Assembly (NCBI GenBank): GCA_041395165.1
Contig: JAWLBA010000015.1
Coordinates: forward strand, 1 to 33,823
Direction: 5' to 3'
DNA: 33,823 nt
Source of the DNA: JAIBCM01 sp041395165
GTDB taxonomy: Bacteria > Verrucomicrobiota > Verrucomicrobiia > JADLBR01 > JAIBCM01
Shown here: positions 1-9,039 of the stretch, one piece after another
Position numbering within the stretch: position 1 is the stretch's first letter
Layout of the letters: each line of letters begins with the position of its first letter
Translations under genes and position numbers: made by a program
Notes under the pieces: generated by a model
What the model was told of the DNA's origin: nothing
Seen by the model: the letters and a program-made list of their open reading frames with translations, nothing else
Databases searched by the model: none

Positions 1-2582
1 CGCCAGTGATTCAGCGCAATGTTTTGGAAAACCCAGCCTGGTATACTTCTTACACGCCTTATCAAGCTGAGGTAGCTCAGGGACGTTTGGAAGCATTATT
101 AAATTTTCAAACGATGGTAACCGATTTGACTGCTATGGACATTGCTAATGCTTCGCTTTTAGACGAAGCCACAGCAGCAGCAGAAGCGATGGCATTTTGT
201 TATGGCATCAAAGGCAAACCCGAAAAAAATGTTTTTTTTGTTTCGAATCAATGTCATCCACAAACTTTAGAAATTATTCGAACACGCGCTGAACCGCTTC
301 ATTTGCAGGTTTTAGTAGGTGATGCGGCAACGTTTCAACCGAACGATCAAATTTTTGCCGTTTTATTGCAATATCCAGGTTCCGATGGTGGAATATTGGA
401 TTACGAAAAATTGATTCAATCTGTTCATGGTGTTAATGCATTGGCCATTGTTGCTGCGGATTTGTTAAGTTTAACTTTATTGCGACCGCCGGGCGAATTC
501 GGAGCGGATGTGGTGGTGGGAAGTGCTCAACGTTTTGGCGTGCCAATGGCCTATGGAGGGCCACATGCGGCTTTTTTTGCGACGCGCGATACTTTGAAGC
601 GTCAAATGCCAGGTCGTCTCATTGGCGTTTCAAAAGATGCCCAAGGCAATCCTGCTTTCCGACTTTCTTTGCAAACGCGTGAGCAACATATTCGTCGCGA
701 TAAAGCAACGAGCAATATTTGTACGGCACAAGTTTTGCTCGCCGTGATGGCTTCCATGTATGCCGTTTATCATGGGCCTGATGGTTTGAAGCAAATTGCG
801 CAACGAGTTCATGGTTTGACCAAACTATTGGCGGAAGGGCTCAAGCGACTTGGTTTTTCGCTAAAACATTCACTTTTTTTCGATACCCTTTGTATTTCTG
901 TTGAGGAGGCCGATGTCATTCGAGGGCGGGCTATGGCACAAAATATCAATTTGCGTTACTGGGATCATCACACCATTGGCGTGGCTCTGGACGAAACAAC
1001 AACACTGAAAGATATCGAAATTTTATTGGAAATTTTTGGCGGCGAAAAACTTTCTTTTACTGTGCAGGAGCTTGCTAAGAAAGTTTTAACCACTTTTTCA
1101 GCACCTCACGCTCGCACCTCCCATTTTTTAGCGCATCCGATTTTTCATCGTCATCACACGGAAACGGAAATGTTGCGTTATTTGCGACAATTGAATTTAA
1201 AGGATATTTCGCTAGCAACTTCGATGATCCCTTTAGGTTCGTGCACGATGAAGTTAAATGCGACAGCAGAAATGATGCCGATTACGTGGTCTGAATTTTC
1301 GCAGTTGCATCCTTTTGCGCCTTTGGAACAAGCGCAAGGTTATCAGATTTTGTTTCATCAATTAGAAAAATGGTTGATGGAAATGACCGGGTTTGCTGCG
1401 GTTTCGTTGCAGCCCAATGCGGGTTCACAAGGGGAATTTGCTGGGTTGCTCGCGATTCGTCATTATCATCAAAGCTGTGGTCAATCGCAGCGTAATGTTT
1501 GTTTGATTCCTGTTTCAGCTCATGGCACGAATCCCGCTAGTGCGAAGATGGCTGGTTTTCATGTCGTGGTTGTGAAATGTGATGAGCAGGGCAATATTGA
1601 TCTTAACGATTTACGAAGCAAAGCTGAGTCGAATCGCGAGTCGCTAGCAGTTTTGATGATTACTTATCCTTCAACGCACGGCGTTTTTGAGGAAAATATC
1701 AAAGAAGTGTGCGAAGTGGTGCATCAATATGGAGGTCAAGTTTATTTGGATGGCGCGAATATGAATGCTCAAGTGGGTTTGTGTCGGCCTGCGGAGATTG
1801 GTGCGGATGTGTGTCATTTGAATTTACATAAAACGTTTTGCATTCCGCATGGGGGAGGAGGACCGGGAATCGGACCGATTGGAGTTGCTTCGCATTTGGT
1901 CGATTTTTTGCCGAATCATTCTGTAGTGCCTGTGGGTCAAGGTAAGGGAGGGGCGGTTTCCGCAGCGCCTTGGGGAAGTGCGAGTATTTTGGCGATTTCC
2001 TGGATGTATATTCGTATGTTGGGAGCGTCGGGACTAACTCAAGCAACTCGCGTGGCAGTGTTGAGTGCTAATTATATTGCCAAACGATTAGGCGAATATT
2101 TTCCTGTGTTGTATCAAGGTGATCATGGATTGGTGGCACATGAATGTATTTTAGATTGTCGTAAGTGGAAAGATATTGGCGTGGAAGTGGAGGATATTGC
2201 CAAGCGTTTAATTGACTACGGCTTTCATGCGCCCACAATGTCTTGGCCAGAACCCGGCACCCTTATGGTTGAACCAACCGAGAGCGAATCGAAAGAGGAA
2301 ATCGACCGATTTTGTGATGCGATGATTGCAATTTATCACGAGATTAAAAAAGTGGAATCGGGTCAGTGGGATCAAAAAATAATCCTTTGAAACACGCACC
2401 TCACACGGCTGCTCAATTAAGTGCTCAAGAGTGGCCATTTAGCTTATTCTCGTGAAGAAGCGGCTTATCCGGTGGCTTGGTTGCGAGACTCATAAATATT
2501 GGCCGCCTGTTTCATGTGTGGATAATGTGCATGGCGATCGCAATCTTTTTGTAGTTGTTTACCGGTGAGCGATAGTGAGTAG
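1..2582 (+). CDS. gcvP: Glycine dehydrogenase (decarboxylating), P-protein; 5' partial, frameshifted near the 3' end
   Basis: This is the PLP-dependent P-protein of the glycine cleavage system, which decarboxylates glycine and passes the aminomethyl group to the lipoyl H-protein. The open frame at 3-2390 aligns by memory along most of E. coli GcvP. The PLP lysine lies in the motif HLNLHKTFCIPHGGGGPG (AAA codon at 1830-1832). The frame is open to the left edge, and a CCA codon precedes the GTG at position 6, matching the family's PVILRNVLENP segment, so about 100 N-terminal residues lie outside the window. The frame stops at 2390, but the family C-terminus continues in shifted frames: NNPLKHAPHTAAQL, then YSREEAAYPVAWLRD, then KYWPP, then GDRNLF and CSCLPVSDSE, ending with TAG at 2580-2582. 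Two of the lesions are a missing A in an A run near 2374-2379 and a missing T near 2546-2550. The enzyme is probably full length in the organism. Confidence 0.95.
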
Positions 2583-2588
2583 AAGGCT

Positions 2589-3716
2589 ATGATTCGCCTA
2601 GCGTTAAATGTTGATGGGCGATCGAGGTAAATATTGGATGCTTGGCGGCATCACTTTTTCCACATTGCTGATGACTCAGCAAAGTTCGATTTTTTGTGGC
2701 ATTATGATTTGGACAACAGGCACGATTCGCAATGTGCGAGCGCCTATTTGGGTGGTGGATCCGACGGTGGAACAGGTTAATGAAAGTTAAACCGTTACGC
2801 GATACGGACATGGGTCGCGGTGCGATCGGTCGATGAGTCTTGTGGGCCATGCCGCTATTTTCAGGCTCGCAAACTAAATTGGCAGATGGAAGTTTCAAGT
2901 TCGTTCAGTTGATTGGTTTGGATGCCACACGACGATGGTAGGGCGTCCGGCAAAATGCTTAAGGGTAATATTGAAGATTTGCGTTTGCCAACACGGTGGT
3001 GATTGATTCATTGGGTGTGCAACGGTTGAGTGCGGGATCTAAAAAATTGATATCGGCGATATTTTTGAAATTAACGATCGTGAGGCGCGCGTGGTTGGAA
3101 TTTGTGAAACAGAGCGTTCGTTCACGGGCACGCCTTATGTTTTTGCAACTTATGAACAGGCTTTTGAATATGCGCCAAAACTCGGAAAATGCTAAGTTTT
3201 GTGATTGCGACCCCACAACCGGGTAAAACGCCAAGCGAAGTGGCAAATAACATCGAAAAAGAAACGGGGCTGAAAGCGTTTACTGAAGATAATTTTTTTT
3301 GGGCCACGATTCATTGGTATATTAAAAATACGGGGATTCCGGTTGCATTTGGGATGACGATTATTTTGGGTTTTATCGTGGGGGTAGCGGTTTGCGGCCA
3401 GACTTTCTACAGTTTTATTTTAGATAATCTACGTAATTTAGGTGCCTTTAAAGCGATGGGGGCTAGCGATAGGATGTTGGCAACGATGGTGATTATGCAA
3501 GCTTTGGCTGTCGGATTTTTGGGTTACAGGTGTGGATTGGGATTGGCTGCGCTTTTTGGTTTTTCGGTTTTGGAAAAAGGGCAGCCGCCTTTTTATATGC
3601 CGCAAATTCTGCCTTTGGCAACTTTGCTTGCGATTCTGATGATTTGTGTTTTTGCCGCTTTGTTAGGAATTCGTAAAATTCGAAAACTCGAACCTGCTAT
3701 TGTTTTCCGTGGATAA
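2589..3716 (+). pseudogene. ABC transporter permease, MacB/DevC (FtsX) family, multiply frameshifted
   Basis: Joining frames gives a protein of about 375 residues beginning MIRLALKMLMGDRGKYWM at the ATG at 2589. It has an N-terminal membrane helix, a periplasmic region (WVVDPTVEQVNES, LPNTVVIDSLGVQRLSAGSK, EINDREARVVGICETERSFTGTPYVFATYEQAFEYAP), and three C-terminal membrane segments in the undisturbed part (3189-3716), including GAFKAMGASDRMLATMVIMQ, which is typical of the FtsX fold. At least six frame changes are needed before 3190. The gene overlaps the ATPase that follows. Such permeases work with an ATPase and a HlyD-type adaptor to export substrates across the envelope. Protein-level conservation between the lesions suggests indels rather than long decay. 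The substrate is unknown. Confidence 0.8.
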
Positions 3717-4419
3717 TCATTCCATCAAATTAGCTGCATGTGCGGAATCTGAAAAAACTTTCGGACAGGGAAGTGCTGCGTGCATACTTTGAATGGTGTC
3801 AATTTTGACGCGCGCGAAGGAGAAATTTATTGATTGTGGACCTTCAGGATGTGGCAAAACGACGTTGTTAAGTTTAATTGCTGGCACTTTAGACATTGAT
3901 GAAGGTGAGGTTGACGTGTTTGAAACACCGTTGCATCGGTTGAGTAAAAGGAGGTCACACTTTTTCGTCGAAAAAATGTGAGTTTCATTTTTCAGCACTT
4001 AATTAATTCCGACACTCAGTTGTGTGGAAAATGTGAGTGTTCCTTTGTTGATTAATGGGATTTTACACCGAAGCCGAAGCGCGAGCGAGTCGGATGATGG
4101 CCAAGGTGGGGTTAGAGGACGAGAAAAAGAGCAACCTTTGAATTTATCGGGCGGTCAACAGCAGCGTATTGCGATTGCGCGCGTTGGTGCATGAGCCGAG
4201 GCTTGTGATTTGTGATGAGCCCACCTCGGCATTGGATAGTGAAACGGGCGCAAAATTATGGAGCTGTTGCAGGAAGTTGTCAAGGCGCCTGGGCGCACGG
4301 TGATTGCGGTGACCCATGACTCCCGCATTTTTCATTATGCTGATCGTATGACCGAGATGCTCGATGGTAAAGTAGCGCGTGTGCATGAAGTCAGAGCGAA
4401 TGGTTTGCCGAAACATTAG
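3709..4419 (+). pseudogene. ABC transporter ATP-binding protein (MacB/DevA/LolD type), multiply frameshifted
   Basis: The pieces in order read as a normal ABC ATPase of about 230 residues. The Walker A motif is GPSGCGKTTLLSLIAGTLD (near 3839-3895). A Q-loop stretch FIFQH is at about 3985, the signature LSGGQQQRIAIAR near 4146-4185, Walker B LVICDEPTSALD near 4203-4238, and the H-loop VTHD near 4310. The likely start is GTG at 3709, overlapping the permease stop at 3714-3716, which implies one transcript and translational coupling. Frame changes occur near 3778, 3836, 3955, 4000, 4065, 4120, 4180 and 4250. It would power the permease upstream. The matching HlyD adaptor is not next to it; the only one in the window is at 17737. 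Confidence 0.8.
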
Positions 4420-4486
4420 TGTTGAGAGGAATATAGTTTGTGATCAACGTGTTTCGGGATATTGTTTTAAGTTAAAGAAAAACGCT

Positions 4487-6961
4487 GTGTTAAGAAAAAT
4501 ATTATTTATCTTTTTTATAATAGGTTTGCAGCTCCTCTTACGGGGGGACTTGATAATCAAACTTCAGGCAAATGGTGAACCTCGATCTTTTGCTTTGCGA
4601 TGGGGTTTGACTCTACTGCGAACGCTAAGAAGTGATTCCTCTATGCACGTTTTTCGTGTTCGGTCGCCTTCTTTTTCAGAAAATCAATTTCAAGAAATCT
4701 CAAAGGATAAAGAGGTTTTAGCTTGTTATTATAATCGTTCTTCAGGAAATCGTTTGCTGAATTTTGTTCCGAATGATCCATTTATCAAAGCTAATAGTCC
4801 AATTTCTTCTTGGGGACAGTGGTTTTTAATTCATGATAGCATACCTTCATTCGATATTCGGGTCAGGGGAGCTTGGGAGCGTGATGTGACAGGCGCAGGG
4901 GTGGTGATTGGTTTTTTGGATCAAGGAGTGGAGGCTAATCATCCTGATTTAGCGGAAAATATTGCAGCGGATTTGGATTTTGATTTCTTGCAACAAGATA
5001 ATGTGCCGGAACCTGTTTTTAACAATGAAGCACATGGGATGGCGGTAGCCGGATTGGCTGCGGCACGAGGTGGAAATGGGATTGGAATTAGTGGAGTGGC
5101 GCCTTTGGCTCAGATTGCTTCGATGCGTTTAGGTTTTACGCCACCAGATAATGAGTCGACTGACGCTGATTTTGTGGATGCGACTAAGTTCCATAGTTTT
5201 GGGAATGATGTTTCGATTAAAGTAAAAAATCATAGTTATGGCGAAGTGCTTTGTTTTGTGGATGAGGTCGCTGAAGCTGATGCTTTGAAAGATTCAGCCT
5301 CTGCAGGAACGATTCATTGTATGGCTGGAGGTAACTTTCGCATGTTTCAAGGCGAGGATTCTAATAAAAAGGATATTACCAATGGTCCTGAGGTTATTAC
5401 TGTGGGTGCAATGGGGATTGAAGGAATTGTGGCAGTATATAGTTGTTTTGGTGCGAATGTTTTTGTAGTAGCACCGTCTGCAGGCGGTTTTGACAATTCT
5501 TTTGGACTTTTAACAACTGATCGTGTGGGCGCTCTTGGATTTGTAAATGGCGATTATTTGGATGAATTTTCCGGCACTTCCGGTTCTTCACCCATTGTTG
5601 CCGGTGTGATGGCATTGGGAACGCAAGTGAAAACGAATTTAAACGTGCGATGGGCCAAGCATGTTCTCGCAAGAACGGCTCGTTTAGTTGATCCTCAAGA
5701 CACTACGATCGAAAGCGATGGCGGATGGAAAATCAATCAAGCGGGATTTGCTTTTAATCAAAATTATGGATTTGGTTTGGTGGATGCGGATCGGTTTACA
5801 GCTTATTTGACTAACACTTTCGGAGTCACTCCTTTGCAGATTGAAACGAACGAGCCTGCTTTTAATCCGTTACCCATTCCTGATAATCAAGTGACTGGTG
5901 TTACGGTCGCTATGGAGATTTTATCCACTAATCCTTTGGAGGAGGTGGAAGTGGCTTTAGATATTTTGCACGATCGTCGAGGAGATCTTGAGGGAACTTT
6001 AACTTCACCTCAGGGCACAACGGCCCGCATTTTTCGAGCCACCTTGCCAGAATTTATTTTTGGATCAGAAGATAATGGAACCAATATTCATTGGTCATTT
6101 ACTTGTAACACATTTTGGGGTGAGAATCCCAAGGGAGTATGGAAGTTAACCATAAAAGATTTGCGGGCAAATATTAGCGGGGTTTTGCAAGCGTGTCAGT
6201 TAAGAACACGCAGTGGTCAATTATTGGGAGATCTTTCTTCTCAAAATTTAGTAGGGGATTGGAATGTAGACGGGCGAGCCGAGCTTTTGTTAAAGCAGAA
6301 AAGCAAATCACTTAAGAATGGCTTATTTTTTGCTGATACCAATTCGGGCGAAGTGACTGCGTTTGCTATTGCGCCCGACAAGAAAAAAATTTTAAAGAAG
6401 AATGGGAAAATGATAGGAACGCATTTTTTTAATGAAGATCAGATGACGGATTTACTTTTTCAAAAAGGCAGAAAATTGGAAGCCATATTGTTTTTTCAAA
6501 CAGTCCCTTTTGACAGAAAATTAATATTGAAACTGGAAAGTAGCCGATGGAAGGCTAAAGCTACCGGAGATATTGATCAGGATGGAAAAGGAGATATTGT
6601 ATTTACAAAAGGCAGTGAGGTTTGGGTTTGCTTAAGTCGAACCGAATCATTTAAATTTTCTTTTCCGCGGCAAAGAAAAACCAAGGTGCAAGGAGTGATC
6701 ACTTTATCAAACCAACAAACTGCGATTTTACTGCAACAAAATCGTCAACTTATGGCTATGGCTTTAAATACATCAGGCGATTTTTTAAGCCAAATCGAGT
6801 TACAAATTTTACCGACTGAAATGAAGGTTGTAGCTGATTTTGAGAGTCAAATCGTTATTCAAAATCAAAAAAAGGAAGTTTTTATTGCTTCGCTTACCGA
6901 AATGGGAAAACAGCTGTTAATTCAATCATCAACCCCTTTTCAGATAATTGGACCGAGATGA
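4487..6961 (+). CDS. Secreted subtilisin-like serine protease (S8, kexin-like) with P/Homo B domain and C-terminal FG-GAP-like region
   Basis: This is an intact S8 peptidase. The frame is open from 4379, but I prefer GTG at 4487, which gives 824 residues beginning with a signal peptide (VLRKILFIFFIIGLQLLL); the start is uncertain. With that start, the catalytic Asp145 is in FLDQGVEANHPDL, His183 in EAHGMAVAGLAA, the oxyanion Asn283 in MAGGN, and Ser365 in FSGTSGSSPIVAG. Residues of about 25-115 probably form a pro-region. About 468-577 match the proprotein-convertase P domain (HDRRGDLEGTLTSPQGT, GVWKLTIKDL). The C-terminal 240 residues hold FG-GAP/VCBS-like repeats with GDWNVDGRAELLL and GDIDQDGKGDIVF, probably calcium-binding. 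It acts outside the cytoplasm, and its target is unknown. It follows the broken ABC genes by 67 bases. Confidence 0.9.
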   Translation: MLRKILFIFFIIGLQLLLRGDLIIKLQANGEPRSFALRWGLTLLRTLRSDSSMHVFRVRSPSFSENQFQEISKDKEVLACYYNRSSGNRLLNFVPNDPFIKANSPISSWGQWFLIHDSIPSFDIRVRGAWERDVTGAGVVIGFLDQGVEANHPDLAENIAADLDFDFLQQDNVPEPVFNNEAHGMAVAGLAAARGGNGIGISGVAPLAQIASMRLGFTPPDNESTDADFVDATKFHSFGNDVSIKVKNHSYGEVLCFVDEVAEADALKDSASAGTIHCMAGGNFRMFQGEDSNKKDITNGPEVITVGAMGIEGIVAVYSCFGANVFVVAPSAGGFDNSFGLLTTDRVGALGFVNGDYLDEFSGTSGSSPIVAGVMALGTQVKTNLNVRWAKHVLARTARLVDPQDTTIESDGGWKINQAGFAFNQNYGFGLVDADRFTAYLTNTFGVTPLQIETNEPAFNPLPIPDNQVTGVTVAMEILSTNPLEEVEVALDILHDRRGDLEGTLTSPQGTTARIFRATLPEFIFGSEDNGTNIHWSFTCNTFWGENPKGVWKLTIKDLRANISGVLQACQLRTRSGQLLGDLSSQNLVGDWNVDGRAELLLKQKSKSLKNGLFFADTNSGEVTAFAIAPDKKKILKKNGKMIGTHFFNEDQMTDLLFQKGRKLEAILFFQTVPFDRKLILKLESSRWKAKATGDIDQDGKGDIVFTKGSEVWVCLSRTESFKFSFPRQRKTKVQGVITLSNQQTAILLQQNRQLMAMALNTSGDFLSQIELQILPTEMKVVADFESQIVIQNQKKEVFIASLTEMGKQLLIQSSTPFQIIGPR

Positions 6962-7040
6962 CTTTTTTAAAGTCTGAAATCGTGAGAGAATATGGGAGAT
7001 ATCGGACGCATCTTGTCACATTATTTTAGACAAAAAGTAT

Positions 7041-7184
7041 AAGAGGAACTCATTTGAACTCTTGCTGAGGCTGGGATATATTGTAAAGGAAGCTTACTTA
7101 GAAAATATCTCCTGATTCTGCAAGTTAGTAGCAAGACCAACGTTTTATCACGTTAAAAATAATTAAATTTAAGAAAGGTTTTTT
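7041..7184 (+). promoter_or_regulatory. Conserved leader of exported-protein gene, copy A
   Basis: This leader upstream of the gene at 7185 is closely repeated at 10544-10694 upstream of its paralog. The last 110 bases are nearly identical, and similarity fades out near AAGAGGAA. It holds a 14-base imperfect dyad, AAGGAAGCTTACTT, at 7086-7099, a possible stem pairing GGGATAT with ATATCTC around that dyad, an AT-rich stretch, and a ribosome-binding site AAGAAAGG about 7 bases before the ATG. No clear -35/-10 pair was recognised. Retention of non-coding sequence in both copies suggests promoter or regulatory function, but recent duplication alone could also explain it. Confidence 0.6.
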
Positions 7185-7967
7185 ATGAATACATTACTTG
7201 GAAAATGTAAATTCATTTCATTTCTACCACTATGTTGTGTCGGAATTTTGTTGGGAAGTTGCCTTACAATGAAAGCTCAAGATAAAATCGAATGGGGTGT
7301 TCTTGTTCCTTTCCAATCAACATTATTGGTTGGAGCTGACCCGATTATCGAAGCCACACCATTTTGGTTGGGCAGTGATGCTAGTTCTACTGATGCTGTC
7401 ATCATTGATACTCGAGTGGATAACATGAATGCGGTGGTTGAAGCTTTCCAAAACAGTGGGGCGGCAGGTTGGGGTGAGACTGCTTTAAAAGGCATTCTTT
7501 ATACCAATACCTGGCTTTTTAACAACGATCGCAATCGTAATTTGATTGAAAGACATGGCAAAGCCAAAGGCAAAGTTCAAGCTGATGGCTCAGTTTTGGT
7601 AACAGTTACAATGGCGCTAAGCGGTTTACCAATTACGGTTTACGACAAAGCGGGTTTTGTGGATATGTTAACTCGTAGTTTCGATCCCACGGTTCCACAA
7701 GTTTTATATGGGGATGGTTCAGGCAATGGCATTTTACAGGCAGAATTTTTTATTTCTGATGCCAATGCTCCACTTAATTTAAACCAAGCATTCACTGATG
7801 GGGATTTAGTTTCCTTAAGTATGACATTAACGGGTGAAGCTTACTCGATCAATGCCGATGGGAGTCATGGACAAAGAGTTCATGTTTTTTATCAATCCAA
7901 ACCTAATTCAACCTATGATGGGTCGATGTTAGATGGCAGGGTAATGATTCAAGAAATTGGAAATTAA
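7185..7967 (+). CDS. Putative exported lipoprotein of unknown family, paralog A
   Basis: The 260-residue product has a signal peptide (MNTLLGKCKFISFLPLCCVG) followed by LLGSC, which fits a lipobox with Cys26, so it may be lipid-anchored. I do not recognise the family. The mature part has no membrane segment and no further cysteine, and it looks beta-rich. It contains ATPFWLGSD, RNLIERHGKAKGKVQADG, VTVTMALSGLPITVYDKAG, YGDGSGNGILQAEFF and SHGQRVHVFYQSKPNSTYDG. A paralog lies at 10695-11480. The signal peptide and C-terminal 140 residues are almost the same in both, while the central part (about residues 27-50 and 75-112) differs. A well-placed ribosome-binding site supports the start, and a strong terminator follows. 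It is convergent with hemH. Confidence 0.8.
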   Translation: MNTLLGKCKFISFLPLCCVGILLGSCLTMKAQDKIEWGVLVPFQSTLLVGADPIIEATPFWLGSDASSTDAVIIDTRVDNMNAVVEAFQNSGAAGWGETALKGILYTNTWLFNNDRNRNLIERHGKAKGKVQADGSVLVTVTMALSGLPITVYDKAGFVDMLTRSFDPTVPQVLYGDGSGNGILQAEFFISDANAPLNLNQAFTDGDLVSLSMTLTGEAYSINADGSHGQRVHVFYQSKPNSTYDGSMLDGRVMIQEIGN

Positions 7968-7996
7968 GAAACAGTCTGTAGAAAGTGAGAAAAATT

Positions 7997-8024
7997 AAAA
8001 AGGGAGTTCGAAAGCTCCCTTTTT
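7997..8024 (+). terminator. Rho-independent terminator, probably bidirectional
   Basis: A perfect 10-base-pair stem (AAAAAGGGAG at 7997-8006 with CTCCCTTTTT at 8015-8024) encloses an 8-base loop. A runs and T runs on the two sides make it usable in both directions. It ends 30 bases after the paralog A stop and abuts the hemH stop at 8026-8028 on the other strand, so it likely serves both convergent genes. Confidence 0.9.
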
Positions 8025-8025
8025 G

Positions 8026-9036
8026 TTATTTAGCAAAATTTTGAATGTAATATTTCAAAGTATCTACCCAGACGGGATGAGTGTTGAGACAGGGGATCAT
8101 TGTAAAATTTTCACCACCAGCATGGAGAAAAGTTTCTTTGCCGCGTTCGGCGATTTCTTCGAGTGTTTCTAAGCAGTCTGATACAAATGCCGGGCAAATC
8201 ACCAATAATTTTTTAATGCCTGATTTAGGAAAACGTTCTAGCTCTAAATCAGTATAAGGTTTTAACCAAGGATCGCGTCCCAGACGCGATTGATAAGCAA
8301 TCGAAAATTTATTTTCATGGATTTTTGCTGCTTGCACAAAAGCGGCCACCGTTTTTCGAGTTTGGGCGCGATAACAAAATTCATGAGCAGGGTTAGAGGT
8401 TTCGCAACAATTGGGTTGAATCAAACAATGACAACCCGAAATATCTGCTTTTTTAATGTGTCTTTCAGGAATTCCATGAAAACTAAACAGCAGATGATCA
8501 TAGTCTTGTTGTAGGTAAGGCGTCGCAGATTCCACTAATGCCTTAACGTAATGTGGTTCATTGTAAAAAGGAGGTTGAATCGTAAGTTGAATCTTCGACT
8601 TCATATTACGAAGAGTTTCTTGCACTTTTTTAACCACCGTTTCGTAGCTGGACATGGCATAATGTGGATAAAGTGGAATAAGAAAAAGTTCAGTGACTCT
8701 TTGCTCGTGAAGTAGTTGAAGAATTTTGGGAATAGATGGCTTACCATAACGCATGGCGAGCGCTACGGGTAATGAAACTTGTTGTTGCAAAAGTGATTGA
8801 ACCTGGCGGCTAATGACAAGTAATGGAGAACCTTCTTGTGTCCAAATAGTTTGGTAAGCAGCTGCGGACTGTTTGGGGCGAAAGGGTAAAATGAAAAGAT
8901 TCAGCACAAGTTGGCGAACCAGCCAAGGAGAATCAATTACGCAAGAATCCGAAAGAAACTCTCGCAAATAACGTCGCACATCGGGAACATTGGGAGAGTC
9001 GGGAGAACCTAAATTAACGAGAAGAACGGCTTTCAT
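8026..9036 (-). CDS. hemH: Ferrochelatase
   Basis: This enzyme inserts ferrous iron into protoporphyrin IX to make haem, or acts as a coproporphyrin ferrochelatase if the cell uses the coproporphyrin route. At 336 residues it is of normal length. The start MKAVLLVNLGSPDSP is typical. The catalytic His187 lies in FSFHGIPERH and Glu290 in DCLETLEEI. It carries five cysteines in a 20-residue internal segment (C202, C204, C210, C211, C221; GCHCLIQPNCC then EFC). This resembles the internal [2Fe-2S] cluster class described for Myxococcus-type ferrochelatases rather than the E. coli enzyme. It lies three bases after the hemN stop on the same strand, so the two are probably co-transcribed. There is no clear C-terminal membrane anchor. 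Confidence 0.95.
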   Translation of the reverse strand: MKAVLLVNLGSPDSPNVPDVRRYLREFLSDSCVIDSPWLVRQLVLNLFILPFRPKQSAAAYQTIWTQEGSPLLVISRQVQSLLQQQVSLPVALAMRYGKPSIPKILQLLHEQRVTELFLIPLYPHYAMSSYETVVKKVQETLRNMKSKIQLTIQPPFYNEPHYVKALVESATPYLQQDYDHLLFSFHGIPERHIKKADISGCHCLIQPNCCETSNPAHEFCYRAQTRKTVAAFVQAAKIHENKFSIAYQSRLGRDPWLKPYTDLELERFPKSGIKKLLVICPAFVSDCLETLEEIAERGKETFLHAGGENFTMIPCLNTHPVWVDTLKYYIQNFAK

Positions 9037-9039
9037 GAA

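Larger units (their letters stand above)
7041..8024 (+). repeat. Duplicated leader-gene-terminator cassette, copy A
   Basis: The unit comprises the leader, the 260-codon gene, a 29-base spacer and a hairpin terminator. It is repeated in the same order and orientation at 10544-11536. The duplicated unit therefore includes its own expression signals. No target-site duplications, terminal inverted repeats or transposase are visible at its borders. Confidence 0.85.

Noticed and set aside
1699..2046. Minus-strand 115-codon frame opposite gcvP
   Set aside because: It overlaps highly conserved gcvP sequence including the PLP lysine, and shows no features of its own.
2959..3307. Minus-strand frames opposite the broken ABC permease
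   Set aside because: The plus-strand pieces join into a clear FtsX-type permease, so the minus-strand frames are shadows.
7041..7184. A known riboswitch in the paralog leader
   Set aside because: I could not match it to any riboswitch class; only a short dyad and a weak stem are visible.
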